A stretch of 64,000 nt of DNA from Bacteroidota bacterium (GTDB lineage: Bacteria > Bacteroidota > Bacteroidia > B-17B0 > Aurantibacillaceae): NCBI GenBank assembly GCA_019638705.1, contig JAHBTI010000005.1:62001-126000 (forward strand), written 5' to 3'. The notes under the pieces are model-generated. The model ran no database searches. It saw only the letters and a list, made by a program, of their open reading frames with translations, and was not told the DNA's origin. A program made the translations under genes and the position numbers. Below, one piece after another: positions 51,325 to 59,841 of this stretch; position 1 is the first letter of the stretch; each line of letters starts with the position of its first letter.

Positions 51325-51810
51325 TTATTGATTAATAAAATTGTTTACATAGTTATTAAGCTCGGCAAAATTTTCAAAATCGCGTTCGGCAAAAAGTTTT
51401 TTATTGCCATGTACGAGCCATGTAGCAGGAATAGAGCCCGACCAATCTTTATCTACTTTTGGAAGCCAATCGTTGTAATTTTTATCTGCTAAAAAAACAA
51501 CTTCTGATTTTATATTTTTCTTTTCTAAAAACGGCAGCAGCTTGGTTTCAAACTGGTCTTTAAAATCAAGGCTTACCAAAATTACTTTCACGTTTTTATT
51601 TTCGGCGTTCAGTTTTTCAAAATGCGGCAATTCTTTCACACAAGGCGCGCACCAGGTAGCCCAAAAGTTAATGACGTAAATAGTGTTTTCGTTGGTGATG
51701 ATTGATTTTTCCAAATCCTCGTATTTGTCAAACGAAGCAATTTTTTGAGCGTTTAAATTTGCGCAGAACAAAGAAAAAAACAATGCCAATATAAAACGTT
51801 GTGAACTCAT
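51325..51810 (-). CDS. TlpA-like thiol-disulfide oxidoreductase
   Basis: The protein has 161 residues with a signal peptide ending ANLNAQ. Thioredoxin fold with the WCAPC active site in VINFWATWCAPCVKELPHF, cis-Pro region SIPATWLVHGN. Periplasmic reductant that may work with the following thioredoxin-like protein in disulfide reduction or cytochrome c maturation, though ccmF is 45 kb away. The start MSSQRFILAL gives a normal signal peptide. Confidence 0.9.
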   Translation of the reverse strand: MSSQRFILALFFSLFCANLNAQKIASFDKYEDLEKSIITNENTIYVINFWATWCAPCVKELPHFEKLNAENKNVKVILVSLDFKDQFETKLLPFLEKKNIKSEVVFLADKNYNDWLPKVDKDWSGSIPATWLVHGNKKLFAERDFENFAELNNYVNNFINQ

Positions 51811-52006
51811 TGTGTTTGATTAACAGCCACGAATGTACAAATCCACACGAACAAGATGTGATTGTGTTAAATTAATTAGTGTTTTTTGGCAATAGTTTTA
51901 ATTTCGCTTTTGTATATCTTCGGGAGTTAGCTGCAACCATTGACTACAGCATACAACTTCGAAACAATCCTAAAAATATTAACAGTAATTAAAGCAACAA
52001 ATAAAA

Positions 52007-53098
52007 ATGACAAAATTCAAAAACCCAATCTTCTCTTTATTGTTGGTATCAATATTTTTTACTTCATGTAACGGACAAACCGAAACAGAACAACTAAATG
52101 AAACTGTTGTCGAACAACAATCATTTACAAGCAAAAACACAAAACTGACAAAAACCCAAGGCACAACCGAACATCAAAACGTACATTGTATTATTCAGGA
52201 CAAAGACGGTAATCTTTGGTTTGGAACAACAGGTGAAGGCGTTTATCGATATGACGGAAAAAAATTTACGCAATTTACAATACAAGATGGTTTAAGTAAT
52301 AATAAAGTTTGGTCAATTTTAGAAGATAAATCCGGCAATATTTGGTTTGGAACTGACGATGGCGTTAGCAGGTACGATGGAAAAACGATTTCAAAAATTC
52401 CGTTTACTCTGTCCAGCCCAATTGGTTTCGGTACAGCAGCACCACAATCAGGCATAAATTCAGTATGGAGTATGATGCAGGACAAGAATGGAATAATTTG
52501 GTTTGGTACATCACAAGATTTGTATTGTTATGACGGGAAATCGTTTAGTCGTTTTTTAGACAAGAAAAATATTTCAAACAATCAAAATCTTCAGCTTAAA
52601 TGGATACAATGCTTTTTAGAAGATAATGACGGAACAATTTGGATAGGTTCAGGACCAATCGCTGGGGAAGGCGTTATTCGTTTTGATGGAAAATCCATTA
52701 CAAGTTCTAAACCGAACGGTGACGGTTGGATTAGGTATATGGTAAAAGATAAAAGCGGACATATTTGGTTCAGTGGGCGACACAACGGAGTGTTCCGTTA
52801 CGATGGTCAAACATTTGAAAAATTTACAGAAAAAGAAAACATTGGTTCAGCTATTTTTAAAGACAAAATTGGACATATTTGGTTTGATGGCGGAGAAAGA
52901 GTAAGCTCAATAGAAAGTATAGATGGATTATGGCAATACGATGGAAAAACATTTAAAAACTTTACAACAAAAGACGGTATGGCTAAATATTCAGTTTGGA
53001 GTATGTTTGAAGACAAAAATGGAAACATTTGGATTGGGACAAGAAACTGCGGACTATATCGCTACGATGGGCAAACGTTTGAAATTTTTTCGGAATAA
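52007..53098 (+). CDS. Lipoprotein with two-component-regulator-type propeller repeats
   Basis: The protein has 363 residues. The lipoprotein signal ends VSIFFTSC (Cys at 21) followed by NGQTETEQ. Seven or so Reg_prop units follow (QDKDGNLWFGTTGEGVYRYDGKKFTQF, EDKSGNIWFGTDDGVSRYDGK, QDKNGIIWFGTSQDLYCYDGK, KDKSGHIWFSGRHNGVFRYDGQTF, EDKNGNIWIGTRNCGLYRYDGQTF). Normally this fold is the sensor part of hybrid two-component proteins, but no kinase follows, so this is a stand-alone surface or periplasmic propeller. It is opposite in direction to the redoxin genes and lies between them and tag. Confidence 0.85.
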   Translation: MTKFKNPIFSLLLVSIFFTSCNGQTETEQLNETVVEQQSFTSKNTKLTKTQGTTEHQNVHCIIQDKDGNLWFGTTGEGVYRYDGKKFTQFTIQDGLSNNKVWSILEDKSGNIWFGTDDGVSRYDGKTISKIPFTLSSPIGFGTAAPQSGINSVWSMMQDKNGIIWFGTSQDLYCYDGKSFSRFLDKKNISNNQNLQLKWIQCFLEDNDGTIWIGSGPIAGEGVIRFDGKSITSSKPNGDGWIRYMVKDKSGHIWFSGRHNGVFRYDGQTFEKFTEKENIGSAIFKDKIGHIWFDGGERVSSIESIDGLWQYDGKTFKNFTTKDGMAKYSVWSMFEDKNGNIWIGTRNCGLYRYDGQTFEIFSE

Positions 53099-53192
53099 AC
53101 CAAAACGGCTTGAAAGTATGGCAGCAGCTAAGAGCCCTTATCCATTTTCATTCAATGCTTCCCGCAAAATTTTATACGATTTCAATAAAAAA

Positions 53193-53741
53193 TTATTTCT
53201 TCGCCCACATTGGTTTTGCTTTCATAATTTTTTTATAAACGCTGCAATCTTCGCTGTGTGCGCCACGCAAGTAACCAATACTCATTAAGAATTCGTTTAC
53301 AATTTCACCGCCTGTAAACTTGAACGTTTTTTTAAACAGTTTCACCCATTCTTCTTTTGTTTTGGGATGGTGGTGTTCTAACCATTTTTCAAACGAGCCA
53401 AATTGTTTTTGAAGTTGTAAAATTGTTTTTGCGTTTTCAATGGCGGCGTTTACTTTTAGTTTGTTGCGGATAATGCCTGCATCGTTTAATAAACGTTCAC
53501 GGTCTTTTTGGGTATAAGCCGCTATTTTTTTAATGCTGAAATTGCTGTATGCTTTTCTGAACGCCTGTTCTTTCTTCAAAATTGTTTCCCAACTCAAACC
53601 TGCCTGATTTATTTCCATAATCAAACGCCCGAACAATTCATCGTTGTTATGAATGGGAAACCCGTAATGCTTGTCGTGATAATTTTTGTGTAAGGCTTTT
53701 CTTTCACCTTGCATGGTTTTTATGGCAGCGCAATAAGACAT
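53193..53741 (-). CDS. tag: DNA-3-methyladenine glycosylase I
   Basis: The enzyme has 182 residues. It removes 3-methyladenine in base-excision repair. Zinc ligands typical of Tag are visible: C4, H22 (NYHDKHYG) and H162/C166 in GAHSEDC. The pocket segment INQAGLSWETILKKEQAF and the catalytic-region Glu match E. coli Tag. The start MSYCAAIKT is right for Tag because the zinc Cys must be near residue 4. A decayed second copy lies at 50476, about 2.5 kb away. Confidence 0.94.
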   Translation of the reverse strand: MSYCAAIKTMQGERKALHKNYHDKHYGFPIHNNDELFGRLIMEINQAGLSWETILKKEQAFRKAYSNFSIKKIAAYTQKDRERLLNDAGIIRNKLKVNAAIENAKTILQLQKQFGSFEKWLEHHHPKTKEEWVKLFKKTFKFTGGEIVNEFLMSIGYLRGAHSEDCSVYKKIMKAKPMWAKK

Positions 53742-53874
53742 GTGGGCAAATGTACCTTTAAATATAGTTTTTGCCTACCATTTTTACGGTATGTCCGTTT
53801 TTAACAAATCCTCTAAAACTCTTGTCAATTCAACAAAACGGGAAAATTTTAAAAAAACATACCTTTTTTATGGT

Positions 53875-53906
53875 ATTGCCAAAAAAATACAGATGCTTTA
53901 GTTTTG
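53875..53906 (+). promoter_or_regulatory. Promoter of the haem-cluster first gene, ATTG / TAGTTTTG
   Basis: ATTG at 53875-53878, 20 bp, then TAGTTTTG at 53899-53906, a perfect -7 match. The expected start site is around 53914, about 29 bp before the ATG. No iron or haem operator could be identified by eye. Confidence 0.65.
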
Positions 53907-53942
53907 CCTCGTTATTTAAAACAATTCTAAATTAATAAACAA

Positions 53943-55199
53943 ATGAAGAAACAATTATTCTCTCTCGGCTTGGTGGCAATGGCAGCTATTACAGGCACGG
54001 CGCAAGTTACCGGCACGGTTTCTATGGGCGCAGGTTATGCAAACAACAAATGGTACAGCTTGGCTAACGGCGAAGTGGGCACTCAACCTGCCAACAACTG
54101 GGACATTGCTTTGGCAGCAACCGCCAATCCCTCAAATCCGCTGACTGCAGCAGCTTTAATGAACATTAAAGCGGGTTCGTTGTATGAGGCAGCAGGTATT
54201 CCTGTGTCAAAATTTGACACGCTTTCAACGTTCAACACATCGTGGACAGTAACACCGCTTTACAACAGCGACATCACTTGGTCTGACGGTGCATTTAATC
54301 AGGCAAGCACAGGCGGTTCGGATTACGGTTATGGTTCATATAATATGAGCAGCCACAGTATTGTAGCCAACAAAATTTTTGTAATAAAATATACCAATGG
54401 CGATTTCCGCAAACTGTATATTACACTTAATACTATGGCAGGAACATATACTGTGGTTCACGACAAGTTGGATAACAGCGATACCCATACCTTAACGCCT
54501 ACTATCAGCACTTACAGTACTCAAAACTTTTTATACATCGCACTAAACACCAACAGTGTTATCAGCCGCGAACCTGCAAGTGCCGACTGGGATTTGGTGT
54601 TTACCCAATACACCGATAACGACCTTGAATATACAGTTACAGGTGTGTTGCAGAACGCAGGTGTAAAAGTAGCTCAGGTAAACGGTGTAAGCACGGCAAC
54701 GTATGTAAACCATGCCGCACACACAGCCACATCAAACATTAATGTTATTGGTTACGACTGGAAAAACTTAGGGTCAGACTTTGTTACCTGGAACATCACA
54801 GACAGCATGGTGTATTTTGTACAAGATAAACCCGGCAACATTTGGAAAGTAGTGTTTACAGGCTTTGGCGGAAGTTCTACGGGCAATTTTATTTTGTCTA
54901 AACAACAATTAACTGCTGTTGGCTTGGCTGATGAACAAAATGTGATAACTAAAATGGCTGTTTATCCAAACCCTGCAAACGGAAACAATGTATCGTTAAT
55001 TCTTTCGGCAGAAAAAAATGCAAACGCTTCGGTTTCTGTTATTGATTTGAACGGTAAAGTGGTTTCATCTGAAAATTTTGAAATCAACGCAGGTTTAAAC
55101 CAACACGCACTCAACACTAATTTGCTAAATCCGGGTGTTTACTTTATTCGCTTAAATGTAAACGGCGCAACAGCTACACAAAAATTAATAATTCAATAA
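53943..55199 (+). CDS. HmuY-like haem protein with T9SS sorting domain
   Basis: The protein has 418 residues with a signal peptide ending TGTAQ. The first 330 residues have the HmuY-family pattern: NNWDIALAATANP, IVANKIFVIKYTNGDFRKLYI, ADWDLVFTQYTDN, YTVTGVLQNAGVKVAQV, VIGYDWKNLG and VYFVQDKPGNIWKVVFTGF. Then YPNPANGNNVSLIL and a type A sorting domain end in GVYFIRLNVNGATATQKLIIQ. HmuY proteins strip haem from host carriers; fusing one to a sorting domain would place it on the surface. It is first in a cluster that ends with a TonB receptor and a second HmuY-like lipoprotein, so a haem-uptake role is inferred. Confidence 0.82.
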   Translation: MKKQLFSLGLVAMAAITGTAQVTGTVSMGAGYANNKWYSLANGEVGTQPANNWDIALAATANPSNPLTAAALMNIKAGSLYEAAGIPVSKFDTLSTFNTSWTVTPLYNSDITWSDGAFNQASTGGSDYGYGSYNMSSHSIVANKIFVIKYTNGDFRKLYITLNTMAGTYTVVHDKLDNSDTHTLTPTISTYSTQNFLYIALNTNSVISREPASADWDLVFTQYTDNDLEYTVTGVLQNAGVKVAQVNGVSTATYVNHAAHTATSNINVIGYDWKNLGSDFVTWNITDSMVYFVQDKPGNIWKVVFTGFGGSSTGNFILSKQQLTAVGLADEQNVITKMAVYPNPANGNNVSLILSAEKNANASVSVIDLNGKVVSSENFEINAGLNQHALNTNLLNPGVYFIRLNVNGATATQKLIIQ

Positions 55200-55218
55200 A
55201 AAAATAACAACACTTGCT

Positions 55219-55257
55219 CTAAGCCCCTCTCCTTTGGAGAGGGATTTAGGGTGAGGC
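55219..55257. repeat. Palindromic GC-rich repeat
   Basis: Hairpin CCCCTCTCC ... GGAGAGGG (55224-55242) followed by ATTTAGGGTGAGGC. It is the same style as the CCCCTAAGCCCCAAAGGGGG repeat found inside T9SS genes. Lies between the HmuY-like gene and the DUF6607-like gene. Confidence 0.75.
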
Positions 55258-55287
55258 TAATAAATAACAATCAAAAAATAATACCAC

Positions 55288-56247
55288 ATGACAACAAAAA
55301 AATCAATCATCATTGCAAGTTTGGCATTAAGCACAACACTTTTTGCACAAACAAAAACAACCACTGCTACTGCTCCCGCAGCAGCAAAACCTGTTTCAAA
55401 ATTAGAACAAGACAAAGCAAGTATTAAAAGTATGTGCGGCGTTTACAAAGTTACGTTTGACTTTGCCGAAACATTTGCACCCGATACGGCTTACAAATAT
55501 CACAAACGCTACCGCGAACACGCCGTTGAATATGTGTTTATAGCAGAAGAAACGCCAAATAAAATTGCTTTGCAGCATTTGTTGGTAGTGCAGGATTCTA
55601 TTGTGATTAAGCACTGGCGACAAGACTGGCTGTTTGAAAACAAAGACGTTTATAATTTTTACAAAGACAACCAGTGGAACAAAACCACGCTTACTGCCAC
55701 GCAAGCCAAAGGCACTTGGACACAAAAAGTGTATCAGGTGGACGACAGCCCGCGCTATGAAGGCTACGGCACTTGGGTGCATGTGGACGGAAAACACTAT
55801 TGGGAAAGCACCGCCGATGCACCGCTGCCACGCCGCGAATTTACCAAACGCGATGATTACAACGTATTGCGCCGCCACAACCGTATGGAAATTTTTAACG
55901 ACGGCTGGGTATTGGAACAAGACAACGAAAAAATTGTTCGCAGCGAAAGCGGCGATAAATTATTGTGCTGGGAAAAAGGCGTGGAGCGTTTTACCAAAGG
56001 CGATTACAATGTGAAACTTGCCGTAAAATGGTGGGAACAACAAAAACAATACTGGGCTGATGTGCGCACCGTTTGGAGCGATGTGTATGCAAAAACACCT
56101 TCGCTTAAATTGGCAAACCGTGTTGATGACAAGCGTTTGTACGAAAGTTTGTTTGAGCTGGGCGATAAATTAACAGAAGGAAAATATCAGGAAGCAACAG
56201 CAAAACAAGAAATTAAAAAAGTAATTGAAGCGTTTGTAAAAGCGTAA
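55288..56247 (+). CDS. DUF6607-like exported protein
   Basis: The protein has 319 residues with a signal peptide (TTKKSIIIASLALSTTLFAQ) followed by a Thr/Ala-rich linker. The domain has MCGVYKVTFDFAETFAPD, HWRQDWLFENKDVYNFYKDNQW, GTWTQKVYQVDDSPRYEGYGTWVHVDGKHYWESTADAPLPRREFTKRDDYNVLRRHNRMEI and CWEKGVERFTKGDYNVKLAVKWWEQQKQYW. From memory this is the DUF6607 family, which often sits by TonB receptors and HmuY genes. Function unknown; the context suggests haem or iron acquisition. Confidence 0.7.
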   Translation: MTTKKSIIIASLALSTTLFAQTKTTTATAPAAAKPVSKLEQDKASIKSMCGVYKVTFDFAETFAPDTAYKYHKRYREHAVEYVFIAEETPNKIALQHLLVVQDSIVIKHWRQDWLFENKDVYNFYKDNQWNKTTLTATQAKGTWTQKVYQVDDSPRYEGYGTWVHVDGKHYWESTADAPLPRREFTKRDDYNVLRRHNRMEIFNDGWVLEQDNEKIVRSESGDKLLCWEKGVERFTKGDYNVKLAVKWWEQQKQYWADVRTVWSDVYAKTPSLKLANRVDDKRLYESLFELGDKLTEGKYQEATAKQEIKKVIEAFVKA

Positions 56248-56442
56248 AAAAATTGCCGGAAATACATAACAGCAAAGAAATTTTTCATAGTTTTTTCATT
56301 TTAGTTCAACGTTATTTTTGCTGACTAATTTTGCTTGTTATGTGTTCCGGCATACAATAAAGATGTCTGGCTGCACAGCGGGAAAAAAGAATAGTTCTTA
56401 ATAAGATGTGGTAATTTTTTTCAGAAATGTTTATGCGCCCGT

Positions 56443-56460
56443 TGTGCGCGCCCGACACTA
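56443..56460. repeat. Fragment of the 73-bp GC-rich repeat
   Basis: TGTGCGCGCCCGACACTA matches the middle of the tandem unit at 3978 (TGTGCGCCCGACACTA plus two bases). An isolated remnant in the gap before the DoxX-like gene, so the element has been more widespread. Confidence 0.6.
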
Positions 56461-56524
56461 AAAATAAAAAATATAAAAAAACTAATTAATTAACCGATTA
56501 ACCAACCTGAACCGTAAAAAAATT

Positions 56525-57007
56525 ATGCCGGCAATACATAATAACAAAATCGTGCTCTTCAGTCATGTGGTAATTTCTATAGCGTTCGGCTTGTTTTTTA
56601 TGTACGCCGGCGTAAAAAAATTTATCCCGAAGCCACCGCCCAAAACCATTGACCACAGCGCGTTTATACAAGCCTTTACCGACAATGTGTTTGATAATCC
56701 CCTCACGTTTAAGCTCGGCGTTAAAGCCCTTAAAGCAAGCGGATTTTTAAAAATGGTAGGCGTGCTGCAAATTCTTTCGGGCTTGCTTATTCTTTTTCCG
56801 CGCACCCGCTTAATAGGGCTTTTAATGTTGCTGCCAATTGTGGTCAATGTGTTTTGTTTCCATTTTTTTATGGACAACAGACCATCGGAAAACATAGAAA
56901 CAGGCTTGCTGCTTGCGGTAAACATTATACTTGTTGCGTTTTATTATCATAAACTCAAAGCCCTGTACATTCGCAATTTGCATGACTTATACATTCATAA
57001 AAACTGA
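56525..57007 (+). CDS. DoxX-like membrane protein
   Basis: The protein has 160 residues with four helices (about 9-27, 72-92, 97-117, 128-145). The start of the family, HVVISIAFGLFFMYAGVKKFIP, is followed by KMVGVLQILSGLLILFPRTRLIGLLMLLPIVVNVFCFHFFMD, as in DoxX-type small membrane proteins. It lies inside the putative haem cluster; a role there is unproven. Confidence 0.75.
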   Translation: MPAIHNNKIVLFSHVVISIAFGLFFMYAGVKKFIPKPPPKTIDHSAFIQAFTDNVFDNPLTFKLGVKALKASGFLKMVGVLQILSGLLILFPRTRLIGLLMLLPIVVNVFCFHFFMDNRPSENIETGLLLAVNIILVAFYYHKLKALYIRNLHDLYIHKN

Positions 57008-57013
57008 CAGAGT

Positions 57014-57187
57014 ATGGCAATAAAAAATTTCAAAAAATCGGAACGCGAAAAAATGTTGGGCATTGTTCAGAAGCGATTGAAGCTGGGAGAGAAAAAAATC
57101 AAACTATTGGTGCAATCTTTTTCCGTAACAGAAGACGAAGGTATGACACGAATTTATTCCGCATTTACGCCCGAAATAGCAAAATAA
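57014..57187 (+). CDS. Small basic protein, 57 residues, unknown
   Basis: MAIKNFKKSEREKMLGIVQ starts a mostly helical, Lys-rich peptide ending IYSAFTPEIAK. It begins 6 bp after the DoxX-like stop and ends 3 bp before the next gene, with the same strand, which supports it as a real gene rather than a chance frame. No family recognised. Confidence 0.55.
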   Translation: MAIKNFKKSEREKMLGIVQKRLKLGEKKIKLLVQSFSVTEDEGMTRIYSAFTPEIAK

Positions 57188-57190
57188 AAC

Positions 57191-57526
57191 ATGTGCGATT
57201 ACAGAATATTGGCTCACAACGCTCACGGCTATGTGATTATGTGCAACAGTTGCCGAAGCTATCAGTTGGCGTTTGGCACAACGGCTGCCACCTTTGAACC
57301 TGCGGAGTACAAACGTTTTTGCAAAGAAGTTGAAGAAACCTTGAACGAAGATTTTAACGACGGGTTTGAAGCGCACAAACGCATTTCGTTAGATTTATTT
57401 TGCCGCTGTGTGGTGATGGTGTTAAGCAAAACAGAGCTTGTTACACTTGGCAGTTTATTGCAGGAAGCCGCCATAAACAACGAAATGGAAAATTTATTTG
57501 AAGACCTAAACATATTAAGAGAGTGA
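57191..57526 (+). CDS. DUF6686-like small cytoplasmic protein
   Basis: The protein has 111 residues. RILAHNAHGYVIMCNSCRSYQLAFGTTAATFEP contains a CNSC cysteine pair, and a second pair (FCRCVVMVL) follows; LVTLGSLLQEAAINNEME ends the domain. It resembles a Bacteroidota-specific family I recall as DUF6686. Its stop overlaps the TonB receptor start (GTGA), so the two are translationally coupled. Metal binding by the Cys pairs is plausible but not shown. Confidence 0.7.
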   Translation: MCDYRILAHNAHGYVIMCNSCRSYQLAFGTTAATFEPAEYKRFCKEVEETLNEDFNDGFEAHKRISLDLFCRCVVMVLSKTELVTLGSLLQEAAINNEMENLFEDLNILRE

Positions 57527-59841
57527 AAAAACTTTTTTTTAACACAAAGGCACAAAGACACAAAGACACGGAGAAGATAAAAACTCTGTGTCTCCGCGCC
57601 TCCGTGTCTCTGTGTTTTCTAATCACAACTTTTTATTTAAACGCGCAACAAATTCGTATTTGTTCCTGCAAAGACAGCGTGCGCATTCCTTTTGCCACTG
57701 TGCTGATAAAAAATGACAAAATAAGTTACGGAAAAACAAGTAACGACGAAGGAATTATTCCTTTACAAAAATTTGACGATACAACTTCTTACAGCGTGCT
57801 GGTGCAATGTTTCGGTTTTGAAAAATTTCATCAGCACATGAAAGGTTCGGAAATTAACGCTCTGAAAACATTGTGCCTTAAACCTGGAAACATCAACTTG
57901 GACGAAGTGGTAATTACCGCGCAATACGAGCCAACGCTTGCCGAAAATTCCGTGCAAAAAATGAAAGTGATTGACGGCGAAAAAATAAAACAAATGGGCG
58001 CGGTAAATTTGCGCGATGTGCTTTCCAATCAACTCAACGTGCGTTTGCAGCAAGATAATATTTTGGGAAGCAGCATGAGCTTACAAGGTATCAGCGGCGA
58101 AAACGTGAAATTTTTAATTGACGGTGTGCCTATGATTGGTCGCTTAAACGGCAGCATTGACCTTTCGCAGATAAACATGAACAATGTGGAACGCATTGAA
58201 TTTATTGAAGGACCATTATCAGTTCAATACGGTACAAATGCTTTGGCAGGAACAATCAACATCATCACCAAAAAAAATTCAGGCAAAAAATATACTGCCG
58301 GAGTTACCTCGTATTACGAAAGCATTGGCACATACAACCTCACAGGCGAGGTAGGTTTCTCGCGCAAAAAACACAGTTTACAGGTGAGCGGCGGAAGAAA
58401 TTATTTTGACGGCTGGCATCCTCGAGAAGCAGCGTTTTATTTCCCGAAACCGCACTTTGCCGACAGCACGCGCTACAAACAATGGAAACCCAAAGAGCAA
58501 TATTTTGCAACGGCGGCATATCAATACAGTTTCAAAAAATTAAGTTTGGGTTTAAAATCATCTTACTTTGACGAGGTGATAATTAATCGCGGTTATCCGC
58601 GTGCGCCGTATGCCGAAACATCGTTTGACGATTATTATTACACCACACGCTTTGACAACAGCGTTTCATTAAACGGAAAAATTTCCGAAAAATGGAACGT
58701 GAACGCTTTAACCGCTTACAATTATTATAACCGCATAAAAAAAACGCTGTACAAAGATTTGACCACCTTAGACGAAAATTTATCGCCTAACAGTTCAGAC
58801 CAAGACACAAGTTCTTTCACTTTGCTGATGAGCCGCGCTTCGTTTACACGAAAAAGTGCCGACTCAAAACTGAATTACGAATTGGGTTACGATGTGAATT
58901 ACGAAAGCGCACTCGGAAAACGCATTGATAAAAATTTGCAGTACATGGGCGATTACGCGGTGTTTACCACAGCAGAATACAAACCAATTTCACAACTTAT
59001 TATTAAACCGGGTTTACGATATGCTTATAACACAACGTATAAAACACCGCTCATTCCGTCCCTGAATTTAAAATGGGATTTTACCGAAAATCACACCATT
59101 CGCGCGAGTTACGCAAGGGGTTTCCGCGCACCCACTATTAAAGAACTGTATTTTTATTTTGTGGACATTAATCACAACATTGTGGGTAATGGAAATTTGC
59201 AGTCGGAAAAATCAAACAATTATTCGCTTACTTACAATTACAGGCGCGATTTAAAAAAATGCCGCATGAAATTTGACGCAGGTATTTTTTACAATGATAT
59301 TTTTAATTTGGTTACGCTGGCGCAGGTGGCAGGCGTTGAATATTCTTATGTGAACATCGGGCAGCACAAAACGCTTGGCTTGCAGTTGGGAAATACTTTA
59401 AACTTTAAGCGTTTGGCGTTGCAACTCGGTTACAATCACACAGGAAGATACAATCAACTTTCGGGCGATAATAACTTGCCGCAATTTAATTATACACCCG
59501 AAGTGCTGACAAACGTAACGTATAAATTCATCAAACAAAAAGCAACGGTTTCTCTCTTTTACAAATACAGCGGAAGGTTGCCGAGCTATGCCTTAAACAG
59601 CAACAGCGATGTTGTTCAAACGATGCTGAATGATTACAATATGTTTGATGCCACAGCAAGCAAACTGTTTTGGAACGACAGAATTACACTCACGTTCGGC
59701 TGCAAAAATATTTTTAACGTAACAAATATCAGAACAACTGCCCTTAGCGGTGGCGTTCACAGCGCGTCGTCAAGCAGTATGCCTTTATCAACAGGAAGAA
59801 ATTATTTTGTAAAACTCTCATTTAACTTTATCGGAGAATGA
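57523..59841 (+). CDS. TonB-dependent outer-membrane receptor (probable haem receptor)
   Basis: The protein has 772 residues. It starts at GTG. The signal peptide region contains NTKAQRHKDTEKIKTLCL, a translated palindromic repeat (57541-57616), with the h-region SVSLCFLITTFYLNAQ following. Next come a carboxypeptidase-like domain (IPFATVLIKNDKISYGKTSNDEG), a plug domain (MKVIDGEKIKQMGAVNLRDVLSNQLNVRLQ, LIDGVPMIGRLNGSIDLSQINMNNVERIEFIEGPLSVQYGTNALAGTINIITKK) and a 22-strand barrel ending in FVKLSFNF. FRAP and NPNL-type motifs (RASYARGFRAPTIKELYF) are typical of HmuR/BtuB/FepA-like receptors. It is coupled to the HmuY-like lipoprotein gene (ATGA), as in hmuYR-type loci, so haem or a similar compound is the likely substrate. 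Confidence 0.9.
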   Translation: MKKLFFNTKAQRHKDTEKIKTLCLRASVSLCFLITTFYLNAQQIRICSCKDSVRIPFATVLIKNDKISYGKTSNDEGIIPLQKFDDTTSYSVLVQCFGFEKFHQHMKGSEINALKTLCLKPGNINLDEVVITAQYEPTLAENSVQKMKVIDGEKIKQMGAVNLRDVLSNQLNVRLQQDNILGSSMSLQGISGENVKFLIDGVPMIGRLNGSIDLSQINMNNVERIEFIEGPLSVQYGTNALAGTINIITKKNSGKKYTAGVTSYYESIGTYNLTGEVGFSRKKHSLQVSGGRNYFDGWHPREAAFYFPKPHFADSTRYKQWKPKEQYFATAAYQYSFKKLSLGLKSSYFDEVIINRGYPRAPYAETSFDDYYYTTRFDNSVSLNGKISEKWNVNALTAYNYYNRIKKTLYKDLTTLDENLSPNSSDQDTSSFTLLMSRASFTRKSADSKLNYELGYDVNYESALGKRIDKNLQYMGDYAVFTTAEYKPISQLIIKPGLRYAYNTTYKTPLIPSLNLKWDFTENHTIRASYARGFRAPTIKELYFYFVDINHNIVGNGNLQSEKSNNYSLTYNYRRDLKKCRMKFDAGIFYNDIFNLVTLAQVAGVEYSYVNIGQHKTLGLQLGNTLNFKRLALQLGYNHTGRYNQLSGDNNLPQFNYTPEVLTNVTYKFIKQKATVSLFYKYSGRLPSYALNSNSDVVQTMLNDYNMFDATASKLFWNDRITLTFGCKNIFNVTNIRTTALSGGVHSASSSSMPLSTGRNYFVKLSFNFIGE
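57541..57616. repeat. CACAGAGGCACAAAG-family palindrome inside the TonB receptor gene
   Basis: AACACAAAGGCACAAAGACA and CAAAGACACGGAG pair with CTCTGTGTCTCCGCGCC and TCCGTGTCTCTGTGTT. It is in frame within the signal peptide coding region. Same family as 20002 and 33331, where it is intergenic. Confidence 0.9.

Noticed and set aside
55402..55920. 172-codon minus-strand frame opposite the DUF6607-like gene
   Set aside because: The plus-strand gene has a signal peptide, operon context and family pattern; the antisense frame has none.
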